Source: Leucobacter sp.
GTDB taxonomy: Bacteria > Actinomycetota > Actinomycetes > Actinomycetales > Microbacteriaceae
Direction: 5' to 3'
Assembly: GCA_017990305.1 (NCBI GenBank)
Contig: JAGNOB010000026.1
Span: 1 to 10,050, forward strand
Length of the DNA: 10,050 bases
In this document: in pieces, positions 1 through 6,051 of the stretch
Position numbering within the stretch: position 1 is the stretch's first letter
How the letters are laid out: each line of letters opens with the position of its first letter
The notes under the pieces: model-generated
Told to the model about the DNA's origin: nothing
Database searches by the model: none
Seen by the model: only the letters and a program-made list of their open reading frames with translations
Translations under genes and position numbers: made by a program

Positions 1-662
1 AAGATCACGTCGGCGCCGCTGCCTCCCGTGATGCGCTTCACCTCAGCGACAATGTCATCGCTGCGCAAGATCACATGCTCAGCGCCGGCATCCCTTGCCG
101 TCTGCGCCTTGGCTTCCGACCCGACGACTCCGATCACCCGTGCGCCAGCAGCGGCACCGAGCTGTACGGCCGCAGCACCGACGCCACCGGCGGCGGCGTG
201 TACCAGCAACCACTCGTTCGGCTGCAGCGCGGCCCGACGGTGCAGAGCGAACCAGGCAGTCTGATACGCGATTGTGAGACCAGCGGCACGCACATCATCG
301 AGGGAGTCGGGAATTCGTTGTACCGCGTCCGCTGGCACAACAGCGTACTCACCGAGCACGCCGATGCTGTAGGCGACAACCCGGTCCCCCTCGCGTACTC
401 GGGAAACTCCCTCGCCGAGCGCGACTACGGTGCCGCTGCACTCAACACCGGGCGCAAACGGCAGTTCGGGCTTCACTTGGTATAAGCCACGCGCGAGCAG
501 CACGTCGGGAAAGTTTGCTGCAACCGCGCCAACGCGGATAAGCACCTCTCCCGGGCCAGGCTTTGGCGTAGTGATGGTGGTGAGGGTCAGCGCCTCTGCT
601 GGCTCACCGAGCGTCGTGACGTGCCAGGTTCGCATCGTCTCCGGGACTTGTTTCGTGGACAT
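1..662 (-). CDS. Quinone oxidoreductase-like zinc-independent MDR enzyme, C-terminus cut by window edge
   Basis: The first 220 residues of a medium-chain dehydrogenase/reductase of the NADPH:quinone oxidoreductase (COG0604) type are visible. An N-terminal GroES-like domain contains KPGPGEV near residue 34 and PGVECSGTV near 71. The Rossmann glycine motif AAAGGVG follows at 156-162. I see no cysteine cluster of the structural-zinc type, as expected for the zinc-independent branch. Members reduce quinones, enones or enoyl thioesters with NADPH, so the substrate is open. The ATG at 660-662 is supported by AAGGAG (minus strand, 668-673) five bases upstream. This start lies inside the end of the TetR gene, a 59-bp overlap that suggests co-transcription and translational coupling. 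It is the third gene of the leftward operon. The family call is firm; the exact reaction is not. Confidence 0.88.
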   Translation of the reverse strand, partial: MSTKQVPETMRTWHVTTLGEPAEALTLTTITTPKPGPGEVLIRVGAVAANFPDVLLARGLYQVKPELPFAPGVECSGTVVALGEGVSRVREGDRVVAYSIGVLGEYAVVPADAVQRIPDSLDDVRAAGLTIAYQTAWFALHRRAALQPNEWLLVHAAAGGVGAAAVQLGAAAGARVIGVVGSEAKAQTARDAGAEHVILRSDDIVAEVKRITGGSGADVI

Positions 663-1248
663 TTGGTCTCCTTAGACTCGACATAAACAGGTCTGTGATC
701 TGTACAGCCGCAAGCGTCCGGTCCTCCGGTTTCTCTTCCGAATACCAATACGAGAGGTAGTGGACGTCGCTGAAAAAGTGGGCGATGAGTATGGCGACGG
801 GAATATCCTCACGAAATTTCCCCTCTTCCTGGCCCTGCCGAACGAGGGCCGCAAACTCATCGTTGTACGCACGTCGCCGTCGCACAACTTCCTTCCTGCG
901 GGGCTCCGAGAGCATGTCCATGCTCCGGAAGAAGACGGTGCCTTCCGCGATGAATTCGATCGAGGTCTCGAGCACGTCAGTGCACACGGCACGTAGCACG
1001 TGCTCCACCGGCCCTCGTTCGGCAATGATGGCATCGAGTCGGGAGCGCTGGAGCGAGAGGAGCGAGTCGTAGATACCGAACAACAGGTCATCTTTTGACT
1101 CGAAGTAGTGGTACATCGCGCCCTTGGTGACGCCTGCCGCGTTGACAATATCTTGAACGCTGGTGTTCGCGTAGCCCCTGAGCGCGAAGAGCTCAACGGC
1201 GGCTCGAATGACATCGTCAACTACCTGTGATTGCTTCATTCGAGCCAT
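604..1248 (-). CDS. TetR/AcrR-family transcriptional regulator
   Basis: A 214-residue one-component repressor, close to the usual length of about 200. The N-terminal helix-turn-helix spans roughly residues 14-57 and includes GYANTSVQDIVNAAGVTKG and the family hallmark YHYFESKDDLL. The C-terminal part should be the ligand-binding and dimer domain, which diverges in sequence and gives no ligand. It lies 52 bp after the SDR stop in the same operon and has no obvious promoter of its own. The matching inverted repeats at 2065-2082 and 3610-3627 are the natural candidate operators, implying autoregulation plus control of the transporter; this is inference. The first ATG (1248) has AGGGA only three bases upstream, so the ATG at 1239 is possible. 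The last roughly 19 residues (NVHETSPGDDA...) overlap the start of the next gene and look like a non-conserved tail. Confidence 0.93.
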   Translation of the reverse strand: MARMKQSQVVDDVIRAAVELFALRGYANTSVQDIVNAAGVTKGAMYHYFESKDDLLFGIYDSLLSLQRSRLDAIIAERGPVEHVLRAVCTDVLETSIEFIAEGTVFFRSMDMLSEPRRKEVVRRRRAYNDEFAALVRQGQEEGKFREDIPVAILIAHFFSDVHYLSYWYSEEKPEDRTLAAVQITDLFMSSLRRPNVHETSPGDDANLARHDAR

Positions 1249-1300
1249 TCTTCCCTATCGCCCCTGTTGCCGACGAGTATCCGGCTTTCGCTCACTCCGC

Positions 1301-2044
1301 CTAGAGAATCGGTCGAATGCTCCCGCCGCCATCGATCGGCACTGTCTGCCCGGTGATCCATGCCGCGTCATCCGAGAGCAAAAATGCAACCGGGCCGGCA
1401 ATGTCTTCTGGTTCGCCAAGCCTGGCAAGCGGATAGGCTGCTGAAACCTCAGCTTCCTGCCCCTCGTACAGGGCTCGCGCAAACGTTGTCTTGACGACTG
1501 CGGGCGCGACAGCGTTCACGCGAATCCCCGGGGCGAGCTCGTACGCGAGCTGCACGGTGAGGTTCATGAGCGCTGCCTTCGAGATCCCGTAGAACGCGAT
1601 CCCCGGGCTCGCTCCGAGCGCCGATGCCGACGAGATGTTCACGACGCTACGGCTCAGCCCCGCAGCTATCGCTTCTCGGGTCCAGTCAAGCGAGGCGATT
1701 ACGTTCACGTCGAGGATCTTTCGCGCAGCCCCAGTGTCAACTTCTGCGATGGGACCGTAGACGGGATTAATACCGGCGTTGTTCACAAGGTGGTCGAGAC
1801 GGCCATGACGTTCTGCGACGTGCGCGAAGACTGCTGCTCGGTGTTCTGCGTCATCAGCGCGCCCGGCAACACCAGAGGCGTTCGGGCCGAGCCCGGCAAC
1901 CGCCTCGTCAAGCGCTTCCTGATTGCGCCCGGTAATGATGACCGACCCGCCCTCTGCGATCAGTCGTTGAGCGATTGCGAGGCCAATACCTCGACTCGCT
2001 CCGGTAACGATCGTGACCGTGTCAGCGAAACGTGATGTGAGCAT
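1301..2044 (-). CDS. SDR-family NAD(P)-dependent oxidoreductase
   Basis: A 247-residue classical short-chain dehydrogenase/reductase of normal length. The cofactor motif TGASRGIG is at residues 14-21, NNAG at 88-91, and the catalytic set is N114, S139, Y152 and K156 (YGISK). The C-terminal DGGGS also fits FabG-like or alcohol-dehydrogenase-like members. An Arg after the second strand (TGRN, about residue 40) hints at NADP(H) preference. It would interconvert a hydroxyl and a ketone on an unidentified cytoplasmic substrate. The start is fixed by a strong AAGGAGG (minus strand, 2049-2055) four bases before the ATG. It is the first gene of the leftward operon, and operator 2065-2082 sits just upstream. 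Its operon partners suggest a catabolic role rather than fatty acid synthesis, but a FabG-like activity cannot be excluded by sequence alone. Confidence 0.94.
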   Translation of the reverse strand: MLTSRFADTVTIVTGASRGIGLAIAQRLIAEGGSVIITGRNQEALDEAVAGLGPNASGVAGRADDAEHRAAVFAHVAERHGRLDHLVNNAGINPVYGPIAEVDTGAARKILDVNVIASLDWTREAIAAGLSRSVVNISSASALGASPGIAFYGISKAALMNLTVQLAYELAPGIRVNAVAPAVVKTTFARALYEGQEAEVSAAYPLARLGEPEDIAGPVAFLLSDDAAWITGQTVPIDGGGSIRPIL

Positions 2045-2064
2045 GGCGCCTCCTTGCGTCGTAC

Positions 2065-2082
2065 ATACCGTCCAGTCGGTAT
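2065..2082. promoter_or_regulatory. Putative TetR operator O1
   Basis: The inverted repeat ATACCGTCCAGTCGGTAT has arms ATACCG and CGGTAT separated by six bases. It differs at one base from the site at 3610-3627. It begins 21 bp upstream of the SDR start codon and just downstream of the proposed -10 box, so it would cover the transcription start. The size and symmetry suit a TetR-family dimer. The local TetR protein is the obvious candidate to bind it, which is inference. Confidence 0.75.
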
Positions 2083-2086
2083 GAAC

Positions 2087-2117
2087 ACACTAGCACCCTG
2101 CACACGGGTTCCGTCAA
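2087..2117 (-). promoter_or_regulatory. Putative promoter of the SDR-TetR-oxidoreductase operon
   Basis: On the minus strand, TTGACG (2117-2112) and TAGTGT (2092-2087) resemble -35 and -10 boxes, with a somewhat long 19-base spacer. Transcription would start near 2080, inside operator O1, giving a leader of about 35 bases. The overlap with O1 makes repression plausible. The call rests on matches to the sigma-70-type consensus only. Confidence 0.45.
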
Positions 2118-2152
2118 GCTCCATATTTCCCATCAAATGAGGCACAAAAGCC

Positions 2153-2181
2153 TTCCGAGTGGGAAGAAATTCATATACGGT
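2153..2181 (+). promoter_or_regulatory. Weak candidate promoter for SBP1
   Basis: TTCCGA (2153-2158) and TACGGT (2176-2181) are 17 bases apart on the plus strand and resemble weak -35 and -10 boxes. They lie about 85 bp upstream of the SBP1 start. The -10 candidate is inside the small palindrome ATACGGTAT (2175-2183), which contains one operator-like arm, CGGTAT, but no partner arm at the usual spacing. SBP1 needs some promoter in this divergent region; this is only the best-looking candidate. Confidence 0.22.
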
Positions 2182-2188
2182 ATCCCCA

Positions 2189-2210
2189 CCCGCGCCGCGA
2201 ACGGCGTGGG
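2189..2210 (+). other. Hairpin in the presumed 5' leader of SBP1
   Basis: CCCGCGCCG and CGGCGTGGG form a nine-pair stem (one G-U pair) closed by the four-base loop CGAA. It lies 55 bases upstream of the SBP1 start, between the candidate promoter and the ribosome binding site. There is no T-run after it, so it is more likely an mRNA-stabilising or chance structure than a terminator. I do not recognise a known riboswitch in the leader. Confidence 0.35.
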
Positions 2211-2265
2211 CGATGCCGCAACGCAGCGCATCCAATCCACTCAAGATTCCCCTCAGAGGTGAACA

Positions 2266-3537
2266 ATGAACACATCTTTCCCCCACTGGCGCAATGCGGC
2301 GTTGGCGGCCGTCGCAATGACCGCGACGATCTCCCTCGTCGCATGCAGCCCCACAACGGACGACAGTTCTCCCGGGGTTCCCGGCGTCACAGCTGACACC
2401 GTCAAGATCGGCACCCACACGGCACTCACGGGCCCCGCAGCGCCGGGCTACACGGCAATCTCCTCGGCGGCCAAAGCGTTCTTTACCTATGTGAACGACA
2501 AAGGCGGGGTCCACGGTCGGACCATCGATTACATCATCAAAGATGACGCCTACAACCCCGCAAAAACGCAAAGCGTCGTACGCGAGCTCATCCAGGATGA
2601 TCAGGTGTTCGCCATCTTCAACGGTCACGGCACCTCCACACACGCCTCTGTCATCGAGTACATCAACGACAACAAGGTTCCCGACCTCTTCGTCGCCTCC
2701 GGCTCAACGCTACTCAACCAGCCCGACAAGTACCCCTACACGTTTCTGCTGATCGCCAGCTATGTCGCAGAGGGCGCAGCGCTCGCGCAGTATGCCCTCG
2801 ACGAGTCCCCTGGCGCGCGCATCTGCGTACTCGGTCAGGACGACGACCTTGGCGATTCAATCACCGAAGGCGTGAAGCTTGCGCTCGGCGAAGACGGCAT
2901 CGCGCTTCGCGAGCAGTATTCGACCTCAAACCCCGATCTCACCGCGCAGGTAGGTGCAATGCAGGCCGCCGGTTGCGAGGTCAACATCCTGGGATCGCTC
3001 ACGCCGTACACGGCACTTGCCCTCGGATCTGCTGCACGCATCGGCTGGGAACCGGAGTGGTTCGTCACGTCAGCAGGCAATGACTACACCACCCTGCTTG
3101 AGCTGCTGGGGCCTGACGCAGGGCTCGCGGACGGACTTGTCGGCGTGAATTATCTGCCAGCGGCGGCCGGTGAGAGCGAGTGGATCACGCTGTTTCGATC
3201 GATCAACGATGACTACAACGGCGGCGCGACCTTCGACGGCAACGTCGTCTTCGGTATGAGCGCGGCTTACCTGTTCGTTGAGGCACTGACTGCCGCGGGC
3301 GAGAGCCCAACCCGCGAATCGATCGTCGAAGCGATTGAAGCCGGCCGCCTCAAGGGCAACGGAATCGCTCCACTCTCGTACGCCACGGACAACCACGGCT
3401 CATATCTCACCCTCGGCATCAACGTCGTGGCTGACGGGGTGCAAGATTTCATCGGCACGGCATACACAACGACCGGCGACACCATTACCCAAACGACGAT
3501 CGAGCCCGTCGAGTTTGTGCCGGGAGGCATCCCATAG
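2266..3537 (+). CDS. Substrate-binding lipoprotein 1 of a Liv-type (HAAT) ABC transporter
   Basis: A 423-residue type I periplasmic-binding protein of the LivJ/LivK (Peripla_BP_6) class. A signal peptide ends in the lipobox LVAC with lipidated Cys27, so it should be anchored to the outer face of the membrane. The first binding-fold strand reads IGTHTALTGPAAPGY (about 48-62). Two further cysteines, C187 and C237, are conserved in the two paralogues downstream. GAGGTG four bases before the ATG supports the start. It delivers ligand to the LivHM/LivGF permease. It is the most divergent of the three paralogues: it lacks the WNQPEK Trp and has LLIASYVAE where the others have PFNADY, so it may bind a different ligand. 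It is separated from livG by 131 bp containing a promoter and operator, with no clear terminator after it, so read-through is possible. Confidence 0.93.
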   Translation: MNTSFPHWRNAALAAVAMTATISLVACSPTTDDSSPGVPGVTADTVKIGTHTALTGPAAPGYTAISSAAKAFFTYVNDKGGVHGRTIDYIIKDDAYNPAKTQSVVRELIQDDQVFAIFNGHGTSTHASVIEYINDNKVPDLFVASGSTLLNQPDKYPYTFLLIASYVAEGAALAQYALDESPGARICVLGQDDDLGDSITEGVKLALGEDGIALREQYSTSNPDLTAQVGAMQAAGCEVNILGSLTPYTALALGSAARIGWEPEWFVTSAGNDYTTLLELLGPDAGLADGLVGVNYLPAAAGESEWITLFRSINDDYNGGATFDGNVVFGMSAAYLFVEALTAAGESPTRESIVEAIEAGRLKGNGIAPLSYATDNHGSYLTLGINVVADGVQDFIGTAYTTTGDTITQTTIEPVEFVPGGIP

Positions 3538-3597
3538 GGGGCAGCCCAGGCAGCGTTTTCACGATTACTGCTGCATTCACCGCCCGATTATCACAAA

Positions 3598-3628
3598 TTG
3601 ACACGGAACATACCGTCCGGTCGGTATA
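3598..3628 (+). promoter_or_regulatory. Putative promoter of the livG-to-SBP3 operon
   Basis: A perfect -35 box TTGACA is at 3598-3603. The -10 box is less clear: CGGTAT (3622-3627, 18-base spacing) or GGTATA (3623-3628, 19-base spacing). Operator O2 at 3610-3627 fills the spacer and overlaps the -10, a classic geometry for repression by blocking RNA polymerase. The livG start codon is about 40 bases downstream. The -35 box and position are good evidence; the exact -10 is uncertain. Confidence 0.6.
3610..3627. promoter_or_regulatory. Putative TetR operator O2
   Basis: The inverted repeat ATACCGTCCGGTCGGTAT is symmetric at 16 of 18 positions and matches O1 (2065-2082) at 17 of 18. It lies between the -35 and -10 elements upstream of livG. 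Finding the site at both promoters and nowhere else that I saw in the window points to one regulator for both operons. Sites built on ACCG-CCGG-CGGT arms are typical of TetR-family repressors. Confidence 0.8.
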
Positions 3629-3668
3629 TCGGCTACGGTGGTGCCACCAACGACACGAAGAGGTGCCG

Positions 3669-4442
3669 ATGAATTCACCCATGCTGAAATCAGTACACGA
3701 ATCTCCACGACTCGAAGTGGACCAACTCACCGTAAAATTCGGCGGGCTTACCGCCGTGGACAATGTTTCCTTCGATGTACGACCTAGCGAAGTGGTCGCC
3801 CTGATCGGGCCAAATGGCGCAGGCAAGACGACGGTCTTCAACGCCGTCTGCAGCTTGCTGCGTTGCGCAGGCACGATCAAGATCGATGGCAAAGTCACCC
3901 CCCGACACACACCGAAGCTCGGGAAGCTTGGGCTCTCTCGCACGCTGCAGGGCCTCGGCTTGTTCTCGAGTATGACAGTGCGAGAGAACGTCACGCTCCC
4001 GCTCGTCGGCAGCCCTCAAGCAGCTGAAAATGTCACCAAGCAGCTCAGCCAGCTCGACCTCCTCGACATTGCAGACAGGCAAGTCGCCGAGCTTTCGTAC
4101 CCTGATCGCAAGCGGGTCGCGCTCGCCCGATCGCTCGTGACTGACCCAAGCCTGCTCCTTCTCGACGAGCCTGCCGGGGGCCTTGGAAGCGAAGACATCG
4201 ACGCTCTCGCCGGCACCGTACGCGATATCGCCGCCAGCGGCAGATCTGTGCTGCTCGTCGAACACCACGTTGATTTCGTCATGGCGCTTGCCGACCGCAT
4301 CGTTGTGCTCGACTTCGGCAAAGTGATCGCGCGCGGGACCCCAGCGGAGATCCGCAACGATCCACGCGTAGAAGAGGCATACCTCGGGGTGTCGGCCGCG
4401 AACGGGAACGGTGCCGCTGCGACGAACGGAGCAGAGTCATGA
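3669..4442 (+). CDS. livG: Liv-type ABC transporter ATP-binding protein (LivG-like)
   Basis: A 257-residue cytoplasmic ATPase that pairs with LivF to power uptake. Walker A is GPNGAGKTT (47-55), the Q-loop glutamine is Q94, Walker B is LLLLDEP (162-168) and the H-loop histidine is H199 (VEHHVDF). The ABC signature reads LSYPDRKRV (142-150), where LivG proteins usually have LSYG or LPYG followed by a Q-containing stretch. The signature glycine is thus a proline and the glutamine is missing. The Walker A to Q-loop segment also looks compact. The C-terminus ends in a low-complexity Ala/Asn/Gly tail. The ATG at 3669 is chosen because GAGG lies five bases upstream; a GTG at 3663 falls inside that motif. 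It is the first gene after operator O2, and its stop overlaps the livF start by four bases (ATGA). Confidence 0.93.
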   Translation: MNSPMLKSVHESPRLEVDQLTVKFGGLTAVDNVSFDVRPSEVVALIGPNGAGKTTVFNAVCSLLRCAGTIKIDGKVTPRHTPKLGKLGLSRTLQGLGLFSSMTVRENVTLPLVGSPQAAENVTKQLSQLDLLDIADRQVAELSYPDRKRVALARSLVTDPSLLLLDEPAGGLGSEDIDALAGTVRDIAASGRSVLLVEHHVDFVMALADRIVVLDFGKVIARGTPAEIRNDPRVEEAYLGVSAANGNGAAATNGAES

Positions 4443-5173
4443 CGAGCACGACTCAGTCGGGAGCACCGCTTTCGATCCAGGATCTCACCGTTGGGTACGG
4501 CGGTGGTCCGGTATTACACGGGGTCAGCATCGACCTGCGTCCCGGGGAGGTCGTCGCACTCCTCGGCGCCAACGGCGCGGGGAAGACGACACTGCTTGGC
4601 GCACTCACCGGCCGCGTTCCCGCGACAAGCGGCTCGCTTATCTTCGACGGCACTGACCTGCGCGGTATGCGAACCGAAGACCGTGCGCGCCGGGGCCTCG
4701 CGCTCGTGCCAGACGGGCAGAGCGTCGTCGGTGAGCTCACCGTCGAGGAGAACCTTCGGCTCGGCGCACTTTGGCGACACCGTGGCCCCGACCGGGAGCG
4801 TGCAATTCAACGGATATACGAGATGTTTGAGCCGCTCGACCGACGCAAGCAAGCTGACGGCCATCAGCTTTCCGGCGGCGAGCGCCAGATGCTCGCGCTC
4901 GGACGTGCACTCATCGCCGAGCCCCGGTTGATCGCACTCGATGAGCCGTCGCTCGGTCTCGCGCCCCTCGTGGTGCAACAGATCATGCGCACGCTGCGCG
5001 AGACCGCCCGCGAACGTGGCCTCACCGTATTGCTCGCCGAACAAAATGTCACCGGCGCGCTCTCAATCGCCGACCGCGGCGTAGTTCTCAGCCTAGGCAA
5101 GGTTGTCGTCGATGCTGACGCGGCGACGCTCGCCGAGGATACCGATCTCCGACACGCTTACCTGGGGTTCTGA
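4439..5173 (+). CDS. livF: Liv-type ABC transporter ATP-binding protein (LivF-like)
   Basis: A 244-residue ATPase, normal length for LivF. Walker A GANGAGKT is at 43-50, Q94 is the Q-loop glutamine, the canonical signature LSGGERQ is at 144-150, and Walker B ends in LDEP (D168, E169). The H-loop position is Gln202 (LLAEQN), which is normal for LivF proteins and not a defect. It should heterodimerise with the LivG-like subunit. Because that partner has a degenerate signature, the LivF signature may form the better-conserved ATP site of the pair; this is inference. The ATGA overlap with livG and the TGATG overlap with livH indicate one transcript with coupled translation. Confidence 0.95.
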   Translation: MTSTTQSGAPLSIQDLTVGYGGGPVLHGVSIDLRPGEVVALLGANGAGKTTLLGALTGRVPATSGSLIFDGTDLRGMRTEDRARRGLALVPDGQSVVGELTVEENLRLGALWRHRGPDRERAIQRIYEMFEPLDRRKQADGHQLSGGERQMLALGRALIAEPRLIALDEPSLGLAPLVVQQIMRTLRETARERGLTVLLAEQNVTGALSIADRGVVLSLGKVVVDADAATLAEDTDLRHAYLGF

Positions 5174-6051
5174 TGGATAGATTCGCTTTTCTCTTCGCCA
5201 CGGGGCTCGCGCGCGGAGCAATCTTTGCGCTGTTCGCCCTGTCTCTCGTGCTGATTTGGCGCGCCACTCGCATCATCAACTTCGCACAAGGAGCGATGGC
5301 CCTCGTCGCCACGTACGTCGCTTTCGCGGTCTCAGGAGCGACGGGTAGCTACTTCGCCGGACTCGCTGCGGGAATACTGACCGGTGCGCTGATGGGCTTT
5401 ATCGTCGAGCGGGGCGTCATGCGGTTTGCACCGCAGTCCTCCCCACTCACCGGCGTCCTTGCGGCTATCGGCCTCGTAATGGTGCTGCAGTCGCTGCTGG
5501 GCATCTTCTTCGGATCGCAATACCGCGCTATGCCTGCGCCGTTTGACCGCAGCGCCATCGTGATCGGCGGTGTCCCGCTGTTGTCCCCCAACGATCTCTT
5601 CACGATCGGAGTGACGTTAGTCGTGATGATCGCGCTTGCAGTTGTCTTTACCAAGACGTCACTGGGATTGCAGCTTCGTGCCTCAGCGTTTGCACCTGAT
5701 GTCTCGCGGCTGCTCGGTGTGCGCGTCACTCGCATGGTGACGATCGGCTGGATGCTTTCGAGCGCGGTCGCGGCCCTCGCCGCGATCCTGCTCGTTCCAA
5801 CCGAGCTCGGGTTGAACCCTCACGCCACGGACATGCTGTTCATCTATGCATTCGCTGTCGCCGTCATTGGCGGCCTCGACTCCCCAATTGGGGCGCTGCT
5901 GGGTGGCCTCACTGTCGGGGTCGCGATGAGCCTACTCACCGGATATCTCGGTGCGACTGTCGCACCGATCGGTGTTCTCGTACTCCTCGTACTCGTCTTG
6001 CTCGTTAAGCCGGGCGGAGTGTTTTCGACACGGAAGGAGCGCAGCGCATGA
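5173..6051 (+). CDS. livH: Liv-type ABC transporter permease (LivH-like)
   Basis: A 292-residue integral membrane protein of typical LivH length, with about eight hydrophobic stretches. The family hallmark INFAQG is at 35-40, preceded by LIWRATR (usually LIYRATG). A cytoplasmic segment starting near residue 162 (TSLGLQLRASAF...RLLGVRV) corresponds to the coupling loop that docks on the ATPases. GGLDSPIGALLGG and the terminal VKPGGVF are also characteristic. With LivM it forms the channel in the cytoplasmic membrane. The start overlaps the livF stop by one base (TGATG), and the end overlaps livM by four bases. Confidence 0.95.
   Translation: MDRFAFLFATGLARGAIFALFALSLVLIWRATRIINFAQGAMALVATYVAFAVSGATGSYFAGLAAGILTGALMGFIVERGVMRFAPQSSPLTGVLAAIGLVMVLQSLLGIFFGSQYRAMPAPFDRSAIVIGGVPLLSPNDLFTIGVTLVVMIALAVVFTKTSLGLQLRASAFAPDVSRLLGVRVTRMVTIGWMLSSAVAALAAILLVPTELGLNPHATDMLFIYAFAVAVIGGLDSPIGALLGGLTVGVAMSLLTGYLGATVAPIGVLVLLVLVLLVKPGGVFSTRKERSA

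Noticed and set aside
1960..2643. Long minus-strand open frame (227 codons) opposite the SBP1 start and intergenic region
   Set aside because: It is antisense to a clear lipoprotein gene, spans the divergent promoter region and the SDR 5' end, and its translation is Arg/Cys/Gly-rich without any domain.
3538..3597. Possible terminator after SBP1 (GCAGC...GCTGC)
   Set aside because: The stem is only five pairs with a 15-base loop and no T-run; too weak to call.
3663..3668. GTG start for LivG six bases upstream of the chosen ATG
   Set aside because: This GTG lies within the GAGG ribosome-binding motif, so it would leave no room for translation initiation; ATG 3669 has ideal spacing.
5030..5050. 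Gln instead of His in the LivF H-loop (AEQN)
   Set aside because: This is usual in LivF-family ATPases and is not a sign of inactivity.
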